In this document: one piece after another, positions 1 through 10,389 of the stretch
How positions within the stretch are numbered: the stretch's first letter is position 1
Layout: each line of letters starts with the position of its first letter
Origin: CAYSCX01 sp964429575
GTDB lineage: Bacteria; Desulfobacterota; Binatia; Binatales; Binataceae
Assembly: GCA_964429575.1 (NCBI GenBank)
Contig: CAYSCX010000025.1
Coordinates: 1-36,363 of the forward strand
Direction of reading: 5' to 3'
DNA: 36,363 nucleotides
The notes under the pieces: model-generated
Database searches by the model: none
What the model saw: the letters and a program-made list of their open reading frames with translations, nothing else
What the model was told of the DNA's origin: nothing
Translations under genes and position numbers: made by a program

Positions 1-34
1 GCCTTGCAGTAGTGTAGCCCTCTGCCACAAGCGA

Positions 35-72
35 AAAAAGAAAGCGGCCGGCGCCAAGGTGGCGCCGGCCGC
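35..72 (-). terminator. Intrinsic terminator of the DUF1302-like gene
   Basis: A perfect 12-base inverted repeat (44-55 and 61-72) encloses a 5-base loop. Read on the minus strand it is followed at once by a T-rich tract (TTTCTTTTTT, 43 down to about 34). It lies 27 bases beyond the stop codon of the minus-strand gene ending at 99. Stem, loop and U-tract all match a Rho-independent terminator. Confidence 0.9.
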
Positions 73-98
73 TCAACTCGGAACGAATTTGCGCTCGA

Positions 99-2003
99 TT
101 AAATCTCGTAGGTAACCGAGACTTCGAGCTCGTTGATCCGCTGGTTGCGGCTGAAGACGAACGGATCGCTATAACGTCCGCTGCGGCCGACGTACCACTG
201 TGCGTTCATGCCGAACAGGACGTTGCGCGAATAGCGGAAGACGTTGGTCGAACCCAAGCTGCCGACGTTGTTGTCGATGTCCCACGCGAACGCGTTGGTC
301 GAAACCCACTGTCCGTTCCACAGCCAGTTGGTGGATGCGAGGAACGCGAAGTTCGAAAGCTCGCGCACTTTGCCGGCAGCCTGGACCACCGACGGCCTCG
401 AGTCGGTCGGACGGCCCGGATACCAGGTCGCGACGTATTGCGCCACCAGGAACGTGTGCTGTTTGGACAGCCACGGTATGTACGTCGGACGGTCACCCGC
501 GATGATGAACCGCGTCTGCTGCGTGTTCTTTTCCCCAAACGGAGTTTCGTAGGTCGGGACACCGATGCCGACGCGCGGCGCGTAGAAGAAGTCGTAACGA
601 TAGACGACGTCCGTCAGGTCCTTGTCGTAGTAGGTGCCGGTGACGCCGATGTAGTGGTTACGCCTTTGGTTGCCGGCGAAAAGGATTGAGATCGTTCCAG
701 CCTTCGGCACGCCAGGCTGGGGCGCTCCCCATTTGAAGACGCCGGGGAAGATGAAGATGCCGGGAGCGGCCTTGAAGCCCGGGGTGCCAACCGGAAGGCC
801 ACTCTCCACTGCCGCCTGTCCCCGGTTTGCATTAGCGTCGAAGGTCGGCCTACTGAGGCGCGCCTCGTACAGGTAGATGAGGCTGGTCTGCAGGCCGTTC
901 CCGACCGGCAGCAAGCTCGACAATCTTACGCCGAATTCGCTGTTGTCGAGCGAGTTGATGGTCTGTGCAGAGTCGCGGCTGGGAGTAACCTGATCGAAGA
1001 ACAGCCCTCCTGAGTAAAGCATCGGGCTCCTGCAGCCGTCGGCAAAGGTCTGGCTGCGCGCTGGCTGTCCGGTCTGCGGATAGCACTGGGCGGGCGCCAG
1101 CGGAACCCCGGGAATCGCCCCCGCGGCGAGACCGACCCCCAGCGGAGCGCGAGCGGTCCACGGATTGCGTGCGTCGGCGAGCCGGGCTTCGACGCCGACA
1201 CCCTGGTAGTCGCCCGGAATCACGAAGAACTCGAGTTCGTTGTTCGCGGTCTGGAAATAGTCCGGGAGCAGATAGTTGAACTTCACCATTCGCACGTTCT
1301 TGCGCAGGTTTTCCGCGGACTCGAAATGCGTCCAGTGGAAGCTCAGGTCCGAGGTGTTGGTCAGCTCGGTGCCCGACAGCGCATCAGCTTCCGACCAGAT
1401 GACCTGCTGCTTGCCGACGCGCATGGAGAAGTTGTCGGTGAAGTTGAGCTGCGCATAGAACTCGCGCAGGTCGTTGCGAGTGAACTGGCTGACCCGCTCG
1501 TTTTGCGTGTAGTCGACCCAGCCGTGCCCCGGCTGTGCGATGCCACGCTTCTTGATGTCGCCGAACGCGTCGTACCACGGACGGTAGAACGCGAAAAGAT
1601 CCGCGTCCTTCAGAACCAGCGTGTCGAGACGTCCAAGGAGGTTGTAGTTCTTGACGAGATGATAGTTCGGCCGGAGGTCGGCGAGCTGGCGCGCCTGCAC
1701 CAAGTCCCACCGATTGAAGTCGAAGCTGCCGCCGGATTCTGACGAAGCGAGTCCTCGTGTACTCGTGCAGGCACCAGGAATTGCGCACGAGACGGCGGCC
1801 GGCGTGCCCGCACCTTTTGCGCCGCCTTCACCCCAGCGGCCCGACCATCGGCTCTGGACGAATCCGAAGATCGAAAAGTCACCTTGAGTGATTGTCGCCA
1901 TGGCCGTCGACGACCACAGCATTGCGGCTACGCCGGTGACTGCGACCATCAAGCCGCGCCACGCAAGTCCGCGGCCAAGTCCACTTGTCCTCTTCATCAT
2001 CAT
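99..2003 (-). CDS. DUF1302-like outer-membrane beta-barrel protein
   Basis: Secreted outer-membrane protein of about 634 residues. From the ATG at 2003 it opens with MMMKRTSG, a hydrophobic stretch and an AMA-type signal-peptidase site. The mature part is rich in aromatic, alternating beta-strand segments and carries the DUF1302-type signature VGKQQVIWSEADAL followed by a TSDLSFHW-like stretch. It ends in YEI, compatible with a barrel C-terminus. The start at 2003 has a G-rich ribosome site (GGGGGTG) a few bases upstream; an in-frame ATG at 2081 would add 26 residues ahead of the signal peptide and has no such site. DUF1302 proteins often sit beside a DUF1329 lipoprotein gene and are linked to uptake or export of hydrophobic compounds, but no DUF1329 gene is present here. 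The substrate is unknown. Confidence 0.8.
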   Translation of the reverse strand: MMMKRTSGLGRGLAWRGLMVAVTGVAAMLWSSTAMATITQGDFSIFGFVQSRWSGRWGEGGAKGAGTPAAVSCAIPGACTSTRGLASSESGGSFDFNRWDLVQARQLADLRPNYHLVKNYNLLGRLDTLVLKDADLFAFYRPWYDAFGDIKKRGIAQPGHGWVDYTQNERVSQFTRNDLREFYAQLNFTDNFSMRVGKQQVIWSEADALSGTELTNTSDLSFHWTHFESAENLRKNVRMVKFNYLLPDYFQTANNELEFFVIPGDYQGVGVEARLADARNPWTARAPLGVGLAAGAIPGVPLAPAQCYPQTGQPARSQTFADGCRSPMLYSGGLFFDQVTPSRDSAQTINSLDNSEFGVRLSSLLPVGNGLQTSLIYLYEARLSRPTFDANANRGQAAVESGLPVGTPGFKAAPGIFIFPGVFKWGAPQPGVPKAGTISILFAGNQRRNHYIGVTGTYYDKDLTDVVYRYDFFYAPRVGIGVPTYETPFGEKNTQQTRFIIAGDRPTYIPWLSKQHTFLVAQYVATWYPGRPTDSRPSVVQAAGKVRELSNFAFLASTNWLWNGQWVSTNAFAWDIDNNVGSLGSTNVFRYSRNVLFGMNAQWYVGRSGRYSDPFVFSRNQRINELEVSVTYEI

Positions 2004-2506
2004 AGACACCCCCAAGCCAGTTGGAGCTTTCCCAAGCGAGGAACGCTCGCGGTTAACCAGCTCTCCTAGTCCGAAACCCACCTCAACATAGGCGAAGCCC
2101 GCAAACGCGGCTTAGCTACCATTCCGCTGCTCCCCTTGTCAAGAAGGCGCCATCGAGCGGTCAATCTTGCGCAATGGATCTTGAGTTCGCGATCGGGTTG
2201 CACGCCGCTGCGCGGCGCGACCGCTGGCTCCTCGCATGGCTGATTCCCCTGAGATGTGCGAAGTTCCTCAACGCTCCAATTTGAGCCTTGCATCTACGCG
2301 CCGATGTCGATTAATTAAGGAGCGCTTGAAATTGTGTTCCGATCAGTGTAGGTAAGGCGACCGAAACGGGTGTCGCGGATCCGCGCGGGCGCGCGGGCAT
2401 TAGAGTGCGTCTTCATCTGGCTTGGAGGAGTAGAAAGTAACACTGGGGCGAATGAGGGAATGAGTCGGGTGGCGGCTCGCTGCCTATTCGACGGGGGACA
2501 CACGCA
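2004..2506. other. 503-base divergent intergenic region
   Basis: It separates the minus-strand barrel gene from the plus-strand NHL gene, so it must hold both promoters. A TTGAAA hexamer at 2326-2331 with a 17-base spacer to TAGGTA (2349-2354) is the best promoter-like pair on the plus strand, but it is weak. An 8-base palindrome TTAATTAA lies near 2311. Short frames here show no coding signature. No RNA gene, repeat or operator could be supported. Confidence 0.5.
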
Positions 2507-3919
2507 ATGACTCAGGGAAGGATTACCAGGATGCTTCAAGGAAGGGATGGGTTTGGAGTGTCGCGCTGGCTGCGCGGCGCAGTGGCCTTGATTGCGATCG
2601 TCGCGCTTGGCCTGACGCAGGCGACCTACGCCACGGCGTTCCCGACCACGGATCAAGTCGTGATTTCGAACAACGGCGCGATCCTCGCGGGATCAGTGTC
2701 CACGTTCCCGGCGGGCACCAGCGCGAACGGAGCACCGGCGTTCCACATTACTGGCACCGCGACCGGCCTCGGGGGGGTCGGCGCCGCCCCGGGGACCAGC
2801 GCCGCGGGCGGCACCACCGGCGCCGCGATTAGTCCGTTCAACCTTCACACCTACGTTGCCAACCAACTCACTCCCGGATCCCTTCGGTGCGTCACTGCGC
2901 CTGTCACATGCATTTCTCCCGGGGGCGTGCTCATCGATCCACTGCCGGGCGGTTGCGTCCCTTTCGGATTCACAAGCACTGGAAGCGTGGTGGGTTTTGC
3001 GCCCGGAGACACTGGCAACTCCGCGCCGGAGGTCGTCATCAAAGGTCAGTCCACTGGGCTGAGCTTTCCGGCTGGTGTTGCGTTCGGCGCCGACGGGCGG
3101 CTCTACGTTGCTAATGAATTGCCCGGACCGGGGGGCGCTAGCTTTGTCATCGGAAGCTTTTCCGGCGGCTTCGGCGGCTTTGCCTGCGCAGCTTTTGGAG
3201 GAATCACGCTCGGAACGATCACCGTTTACGACCCCGACGCTAACGGTGACGTGCTTCCGATCTTCGACGATCCGGTCTTCGTATTCGATCCGCTCGCGGC
3301 GCCGTTTGGCTTGGCCATCCGCATCCAGCACTCGAGCATCGGTGGCTGCAAGAGCTTCCTTCTGGGGCCAGTGGGAATCGCGGTCGATAATGACGACCGG
3401 ATCTGGGTGGTCAACCAATTCGGCCCCTTCATCAATGTTTTTGATCCTGACCTAACCGGATTCGGCGACGTATTTCCCGTCGGCGCATTCATCGGCGCCG
3501 GTCTGGGAAGTCCGCGTTACATCGCGTTGGGCGACGGCGGCGGCGGCGGCCTTCCCGAGCTGTATGTCACTGACGCTAGGACGACCAGCCTGTCTGCCAC
3601 CACCTGCCTTCCAGTAACCAAGGGCGATAACAGCGTCAACTTCTTCGCACCGTTCGTTACCGGCGGCGGAATTCCGTTTGCCATTAGCGCCTCCTTCGAC
3701 GGTGAGATCAAGGGCAAGAAGACCAAGCTGAGTATCCCGCAGGGAATCGCGGCGAATGCCGACGATACCCTGTTCGTCGCGAACACGAACGGAAACAGCT
3801 TCGCGTTATTCCCCGAAGGCTTTATCGGCAACGTGAGGCCGTTCTCGCTGATCCGCGGGCCACACACCAAGATGAACCAGCCGGTTGGCATCGCGCTGAC
3901 CCCCGATGCTGCTGACTAG
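2507..3919 (+). CDS. Secreted NHL-repeat beta-propeller protein
   Basis: 470 residues with an N-terminal signal peptide: a basic n-region (RITRMLQGRDGFGVSRWLRG), a hydrophobic core at about 24-38 and a likely cut after ATYATA (about 44). The mature protein carries repeats of the NHL type, with P-x-G-(I/V)-A-(V/F) followed by D-x-(R/T)-L/I-(Y/W/F)-V-(A/V)-N. Clear copies lie at about 186-203, 288-312 and 409-435, with a partial last one at 459-466. This predicts an extracytoplasmic six-bladed propeller used for binding or lyase activity; no catalytic residues can be named. The ATG at 2507 has GGGGGA eight bases upstream; an in-frame ATG at 2531 is nearly as good. The gene diverges from the barrel gene, so a shared envelope role is possible. 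It ends at a strong terminator. Confidence 0.75.
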   Translation: MTQGRITRMLQGRDGFGVSRWLRGAVALIAIVALGLTQATYATAFPTTDQVVISNNGAILAGSVSTFPAGTSANGAPAFHITGTATGLGGVGAAPGTSAAGGTTGAAISPFNLHTYVANQLTPGSLRCVTAPVTCISPGGVLIDPLPGGCVPFGFTSTGSVVGFAPGDTGNSAPEVVIKGQSTGLSFPAGVAFGADGRLYVANELPGPGGASFVIGSFSGGFGGFACAAFGGITLGTITVYDPDANGDVLPIFDDPVFVFDPLAAPFGLAIRIQHSSIGGCKSFLLGPVGIAVDNDDRIWVVNQFGPFINVFDPDLTGFGDVFPVGAFIGAGLGSPRYIALGDGGGGGLPELYVTDARTTSLSATTCLPVTKGDNSVNFFAPFVTGGGIPFAISASFDGEIKGKKTKLSIPQGIAANADDTLFVANTNGNSFALFPEGFIGNVRPFSLIRGPHTKMNQPVGIALTPDAAD

Positions 3920-3956
3920 CTGAACGGCGACGCGCGACAAATAATCCGCGCAACAT

Positions 3957-4000
3957 GAAACCCCGCAGCCGCGCACGCGGCTGCGGGGTTTCTATTTTCC
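3957..4000 (+). terminator. Intrinsic terminator of the NHL-repeat gene
   Basis: A perfect 16-base inverted repeat (3957-3972 and 3977-3992) with a 4-base loop (GCAC) is followed by TATTTTCC. It starts 37 bases after the stop codon of the NHL gene. It also lies beyond the 3' end of the minus-strand gene ending at 4049, but that side has only a poor T-tract. Confidence 0.9.
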
Positions 4001-4048
4001 GGCTAACCGCGCGCCGCGGTGCGGGAAGACCTGCCGGCCGCCGGCACT

Positions 4049-4840
4049 TCAGAGCTCCGGAATTGCGCGTGGCGGTGCGCTTGGCAGGTCCGGCATCGGT
4101 GGGGCCATTGGCGCCGCGAATGACTTGCGGCTGTAGCCCGCCGGCACTTGGAACACCTCGGGCGCAAGTTTCTTTGCGACAATCTTGATCACCTCGATGC
4201 TGCTGTCCATAGGACTACGTTTCGCGAGCATCGCGCGCGCGCGCTCCGCAATTTGCGCAGGCACGTCCGTCATCGGTGGCGGCGCGGACTTCATCGAGGT
4301 TGTGGTTTGAAGGGGCACACCGCGGGGAATGCTGGCGGTGTACTCGATACCCGCTTCCTTCAGAATTTCTTGGTGCTTCCTTTCAAATTCAACCACCTCG
4401 GCGGCCCCCGGAGCGCGGGCCGACACGCACATGGTTATCGTCAACTCACCTAACGGATTGCTGGTAGTCCCGGAGTACTGGTCGCACTTGTGACCGGCGA
4501 TGGTGCGGCTGGTCCCGTCCTTGGCGAACTCGCCGCCTATAACCGCGCGGCCCGCCCCGGCCGGCGTCCTCGGATTCTTCCCGGGGTAGTCCCTTTCCGA
4601 GTAGGACTTCGATGACTCATCGAGGAAGTACTGCTTGCGTGCATCGAGATCGATCAGGATGACCAGCCTCTCGATGATCAGTTTCTCCTTGTTCCCCTGG
4701 ATCATCACCGTCTGCTCGACGACGCGGGGGGGCGTAACGCCGCCGAATGTCTGCTTCTTGGTGATGACCACGCCGGCGGATACGGGCGATGCCCCGAGCA
4801 TCAGCAACAATGCGCCGATCGCGTAGCTGGATTTCTTCAC
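4049..4840 (-). CDS. Secreted DUF4412-like protein
   Basis: About 263 residues from a GTG at 4840. That start gives a compact signal peptide (VKKSSYAIG, hydrophobic core, ASPVSA cut) and has GGGGAG ten bases upstream. An in-frame ATG at 4927 would add 29 residues of low-complexity leader ahead of the signal sequence, so it is less likely. The N-terminal half resembles DUF4412: a phrase MIQGNKEKLII, then ILIDLDARKQYFLDESSKSY, then TIAGHKCDQY. These match the family's pattern of a measured-parameter, ligand-linked periplasmic fold. The C-terminal third is proline-rich and helical and matches nothing I recognise. The molecular role is unknown. Confidence 0.6.
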   Translation of the reverse strand: MKKSSYAIGALLLMLGASPVSAGVVITKKQTFGGVTPPRVVEQTVMIQGNKEKLIIERLVILIDLDARKQYFLDESSKSYSERDYPGKNPRTPAGAGRAVIGGEFAKDGTSRTIAGHKCDQYSGTTSNPLGELTITMCVSARAPGAAEVVEFERKHQEILKEAGIEYTASIPRGVPLQTTTSMKSAPPPMTDVPAQIAERARAMLAKRSPMDSSIEVIKIVAKKLAPEVFQVPAGYSRKSFAAPMAPPMPDLPSAPPRAIPEL

Positions 4841-4972
4841 AGCGGTTCTGCTCCCCGACGCCGCGCAATTTTGAGCCCGTGCGGCCGCAGGCTCGGACGC
4901 CGCGTTTCTCTGATGTTCCGTTAACATAGCTCGTCCGTCGTAGAAACAAGACCCGCGATCTTCGAGGCGGCG

Positions 4973-5188
4973 CTACGCTTTGTCATCGCCGCTCAAATCC
5001 GGCGCCAGCGCCGCGGCAAGCTCCGGCGTGACGCGCGCGGATGCGGCAAGCCTTGGATGATCCACTTCGACCGAGAGCCGGCCGTCGCGCGGCGTGTACG
5101 GACACTTCTGTTGGATGATAGCTATTATCAACCGAGTCCAACCTGCGCCCACCCCGCGCTTAACTGCGCCGCCGCGCGCGCATAGCAT
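4973..5188 (-). CDS. Small hypothetical protein, doubtful
   Basis: A frame of up to 71 residues whose last 45 codons have the strong G/C third-position bias of the neighbouring genes (CPYTPRDGRLSVEVDHPRL and onward). The 5' part is weak: the ATG at 5188 has no clear ribosome site, and a TTG within the frame could start a protein of about 54 residues. It is not recognised. It could be a small real gene ahead of the DUF4412-like gene on the same strand, or the 3' remnant of a lost gene. Confidence 0.3.
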   Translation of the reverse strand: MLCARGGAVKRGVGAGWTRLIIAIIQQKCPYTPRDGRLSVEVDHPRLAASARVTPELAAALAPDLSGDDKA

Positions 5189-5221
5189 TGGGAAACGCCC
5201 CCGCCTAAGCAGGTTTCATCA

Positions 5222-6016
5222 ATGATCAAAGTGGCGCTCACCATCGCAGGTTCGGACTCCAGCGGCGGCGCGGGCATCCAAGCCGACCTGAAGACGTTCG
5301 CGGCCTTTGGCGTGTACGGCATGAGCGTGCTCACGGCGGTGACCGCGCAAAACACGCGCGGCGTGCGCGCGATCGTGGAGCTGGAGCCGTCGTTCGTCGC
5401 GGCGCAACTCGACGCGGTCGCCGACGACATCCCCATCCACGCCGCGAAGACCGGGATGCTCGCGCGCGGCGAGATCATCGATGTCGTCGCGGAGCGGGTC
5501 CGCGCGCGGGCGATACCGAACCTGGTGGTCGATCCGGTGATGGTCGCCACCAGCGGTGACGTGCTGCTACGCTCCGACGCCCTCGCGAAGATGCGCGACG
5601 CGATGCTGCCGCTCGCCACGCTCGTCACGCCGAACCTCAGCGAGGCGGCGTTGCTGGCCGGTCATCCGGTCGTGGACGCCGCATCGATGCGCGATGCCGC
5701 GCGCGCGTTGGTGCGGCTGGGGGCGCGCGCCGCGCTCGTCACTGGCGGAGATCTTTCAGGCGACGCTCTCGACGTGATGTTCGACGGCCACGCCTTCACT
5801 GAACTGCGCGCGGAGCGCGTGCCGATCGCAAAGGTCCATGGCGCGGGATGCACGCTGTCGGCCGCGATCGCGGCGTGCCTTGCACGCGGTGAGACGCTTG
5901 CGGACGCGGTAGCCGCCGCCAAGCGATTCGTGACCGACGCGCTCCGCTCAGCGCCGCCGCTCGGCGCGGGCGCGCGGCCGCTCAATCACCTGGTTCGTCC
6001 GGCGCTGAAGGACTGA
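5222..6016 (+). CDS. thiD: Hydroxymethylpyrimidine/phosphomethylpyrimidine kinase
   Basis: 264 residues, the usual length for ThiD, a cytoplasmic ribokinase-fold enzyme. It phosphorylates 4-amino-5-hydroxymethyl-2-methylpyrimidine and then its monophosphate, supplying the pyrimidine half of thiamine. Visible motifs are the substrate-binding GSDSSGGAGIQAD at 10-22, VDPVMVATSG at 103-112 and the anion-hole and catalytic HGAGCT at 206-211, with Cys210 at the expected place. The next gene, tenA, starts 19 bases after the stop, so the two form a thiamine synthesis and salvage operon. No TPP riboswitch core was found upstream. Confidence 0.95.
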   Translation: MIKVALTIAGSDSSGGAGIQADLKTFAAFGVYGMSVLTAVTAQNTRGVRAIVELEPSFVAAQLDAVADDIPIHAAKTGMLARGEIIDVVAERVRARAIPNLVVDPVMVATSGDVLLRSDALAKMRDAMLPLATLVTPNLSEAALLAGHPVVDAASMRDAARALVRLGARAALVTGGDLSGDALDVMFDGHAFTELRAERVPIAKVHGAGCTLSAAIAACLARGETLADAVAAAKRFVTDALRSAPPLGAGARPLNHLVRPALKD

Positions 6017-6034
6017 ACATTACCGAAGTCGCCG

Positions 6035-6712
6035 ATGTCGCAGGCTGGATTCACGCAATCGATTCGCAAACGAGCAGATCAGATCTGGCGTCGCGAACTC
6101 GAACATCCGTTCGTACGCGGTATCGCCGACGGCAGTCTGAATGCCGGCAAGTTCCGTTTCTACCTGTGCCAGGACTATGTGTTTTTAATCGAGTACGCGC
6201 GAGTGTTCGCGCTCGCATCGGCGAAGGCGCACCAACTTAGCACGATAGGACTTTTCTCGGAGCTGCTGCACGGGACGATTCACACCGAGATGCAGCTTCA
6301 TCGCGACTACTGCGCCGGGTTTGGCATCAGCCCCAAACAGCTCGAGGCGACCCGTGCCGCGCCGGTGACGCACGGCTACACGCGCCATCTGCTGACAACC
6401 GCATACGCCGGCACGCTCGTCGATATCGTCGCTGCGGTGCTGCCGTGTCAGCTCGGGTACGCCGAGATCGGAGCGGCGCTGGCGCGCCAGGGGCGCGGCG
6501 CGATGAACTCGCGCTACGCCGATTGGATCAAGATGTACGCGTCCGAGGAGTTCGCGGCGGGTGCGCGGCGCGTGGCGGATTTGCTCGATGACCTCGCAAG
6601 CGGTTTGCCCGAACGCGAACTCGAGCGGCTGTCGGAGCTCTTCCTCACCTCGAGCCGCTACGAGTATATGTTCTGGGAGATGGCGTGGAGCAGCGCTGAA
6701 TGGCCGGTGTGA
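6035..6712 (+). CDS. tenA: TenA-type thiaminase II / aminopyrimidine aminohydrolase
   Basis: 225 residues with a heme-oxygenase-like all-helical fold. TenA hydrolyses aminomethyl-HMP, a thiamine breakdown product, to HMP, and can cleave thiamine. The family's active-site features are present: Asp47 in QDYVFLIEYAR, Cys138 in LPCQLGYAEIG with Tyr142, and Glu215 in YEYMFWEMAW. The conserved Cys puts it in the TenA_C group. It directly follows thiD, so HMP made here can be phosphorylated by the neighbour. The start has only a weak ribosome site, as expected for a coupled second gene. It should not be confused with the HDO gene at 14258-14968, which shares the fold but has metal ligands. Confidence 0.92.
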   Translation: MSQAGFTQSIRKRADQIWRRELEHPFVRGIADGSLNAGKFRFYLCQDYVFLIEYARVFALASAKAHQLSTIGLFSELLHGTIHTEMQLHRDYCAGFGISPKQLEATRAAPVTHGYTRHLLTTAYAGTLVDIVAAVLPCQLGYAEIGAALARQGRGAMNSRYADWIKMYASEEFAAGARRVADLLDDLASGLPERELERLSELFLTSSRYEYMFWEMAWSSAEWPV

Positions 6713-6757
6713 GTCCGGCCGCGCTTCTGCTCAAGCGGCGGGGTTCATCGTCCCAAA

Positions 6758-7702
6758 CTATCTCGGCCGGAGCGCCGCGCGCAGTGCCGCGCACGCCTCT
6801 TTCTGCGCGCGCTTAGCCTCGTCGAGCATCGCACCCATGCTGAAGAAGCCGTGCGTCACGCCCGGGTAGCGGGTGAGCGCCACCGTGACTCCCGCCTTCT
6901 TCATCTGTTCTGCGTACGCCTCGCCCTCATCGCACAGCGGATCGTAGCCCGCAGTGATTACGAGAGCGGGCGCCAGTCCCGCGAGGCTCTTCGCATGGTT
7001 CGGACACGCGTACGGGTTCTCGCGATCCGCGGGCGACTTCAGGTAGTGGCCCCAGAACCACTCCATGTCGAGGCGCGAGAGAATGTAACCGTCCTCGGCG
7101 AACCTGTCTTGCGACGGCGTGTCATTGGCGGAGTCGATCGCGGGGTAAACGAGCAACTGGAGGGCAAGCTGTGGCGCGCCGCGATCGCGCGCCATCAATG
7201 CGACCGCAGCGGCGAGGTTGCCGCCGGCGCTGTCGCCGGCGATCGCGAGCTTCGCGCCGGGCGCGCTGAGCGCAGTGAGATTTTCTGCGGCCCACTTGGT
7301 CGCGGCGTAGCAATCCTCGGCCGCGGCGGGGAATTTATTCTCGGGCGCAAGCCGGTAATCGACCGACACGGTGACGCAGCCCGATCCGGTGGCTAGCGCG
7401 CGGCATACCGGGTCGTGGCTCTCCAAATCTCCGAGCACCCATCCGCCGCCATGAAACCACATCAACACGCCGGTCGGGGGTTTCTGCGCGGGCGTATAGA
7501 TCCGCAGCGGAATCGGTCCGGCCGGTCCCGGGACTTTGCGATCCTCAAGGTTGGCGACCTGCTCGCGCGGCCCTTGGCCGAGCACCGCCACTAGTTGCGC
7601 GAACGCTTCGCGCGCCTGCGCTGCGGTCGGCGCACGCAGCGGCTGCGCGTTTGCGGCCTTCATCTGATCGAGAAACGCCTGCATTTGCGGATCGAGCGCC
7701 AT
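6758..7702 (-). CDS. Alpha/beta hydrolase, HSL (family IV) esterase
   Basis: 314 residues, typical of hormone-sensitive-lipase-like bacterial esterases that cleave short-chain esters in the cytoplasm. The oxyanion-hole motif HGGG is at 84-87, the nucleophile motif GDSAGG at 156-161 (Ser158), the acid is Asp254 in AGYDPLCDEG and the base is His284 in VTHGFFSM. No signal peptide is seen. The ATG at 7702 has an AAGGAG ribosome site with a seven-base spacer. It converges on tenA with a 45-base gap and is separated from copA by a palindrome-rich spacer, so it is probably transcribed alone. The natural substrate cannot be deduced. Confidence 0.9.
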   Translation of the reverse strand: MALDPQMQAFLDQMKAANAQPLRAPTAAQAREAFAQLVAVLGQGPREQVANLEDRKVPGPAGPIPLRIYTPAQKPPTGVLMWFHGGGWVLGDLESHDPVCRALATGSGCVTVSVDYRLAPENKFPAAAEDCYAATKWAAENLTALSAPGAKLAIAGDSAGGNLAAAVALMARDRGAPQLALQLLVYPAIDSANDTPSQDRFAEDGYILSRLDMEWFWGHYLKSPADRENPYACPNHAKSLAGLAPALVITAGYDPLCDEGEAYAEQMKKAGVTVALTRYPGVTHGFFSMGAMLDEAKRAQKEACAALRAALRPR

Positions 7703-7753
7703 GATGAACTCCTTCGCGGGCGCCTCAAGTCTGGCGGCGCCCGGGTAATCCTT

Positions 7754-7790
7754 AGCAGGCTGTTGAAAAACGCATTTTCAACAGCCTGCT
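7754..7790. repeat. Perfect 16-base palindrome with 5-base loop
   Basis: AGCAGGCTGTTGAAAA at 7754-7769 is exactly mirrored by TTTTCAACAGCCTGCT at 7775-7790 around ACGCA. The arms read like the terminal repeats of dispersed palindromic units found in many GC-rich genomes. It could fold as a hairpin between the esterase and copA transcripts. No ORF lies inside. Confidence 0.85.
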
Positions 7791-7820
7791 CCCTCTCTCG
7801 CATCTCCCCCAAGGGGGAGA
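7791..7820. repeat. Pyrimidine/purine palindrome in spacer
   Basis: TCTCCCCC at 7803-7810 and GGGGGAGA at 7813-7820 form an 8-base stem over an AA loop, next to the unit at 7754. It resembles the separate CCCTCTCCC-type hairpin at 27622-27645, suggesting a dispersed intergenic repeat family. Confidence 0.6.
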
Positions 7821-7848
7821 AGATTTGGAAAGCAGACAGTTTTTACGC

Positions 7849-7906
7849 AGGGTGTTGAGGACAAAGCCGATGCCACTCGGGACTCCGAAGCTACTCTCAA
7901 CACCCT
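7849..7906. repeat. 11-base inverted repeat related to the adjacent palindrome
   Basis: AGGGTGTTGAG (7849-7859) is repeated inverted as CTCAACACCCT (7896-7906), 36 bases apart. The arms are diverged versions of the AGGCTGTTGAA arms at 7754-7790. This looks like a second small palindromic element just 3' of copA. Confidence 0.6.
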
Positions 7907-7945
7907 ATTAGGGCAGCGGCAGCGAGATTGGCAAGCGCATCGCAG

Positions 7946-10294
<2,349 letters not shown>

Positions 10295-10389
10295 CGGTTC
10301 TTACGAGATCAAGTCTAGTCCGGCCGAGACGACCTACAAAATCCGGCGGGTGACTGCGCGACGCGCGTCGTAACCGCTAAGATATCTGG

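Noticed and set aside
2326..2354. Promoter pair TTGAAA-17-TAGGTA for the NHL gene
   Set aside because: The -35 is plausible but the second hexamer matches a -10 box poorly, so it is only noted in the spacer entry.
4841..5221. TPP riboswitch before thiD
   Set aside because: I looked for the CTGAGA and the conserved thi-box core and saw neither in the spacer.
6035..6712. TenA gene as part of the HDO system because of the shared fold
   Set aside because: It has the TenA cysteine and glutamate, sits in an operon with thiD and lacks the diiron ligand pattern.
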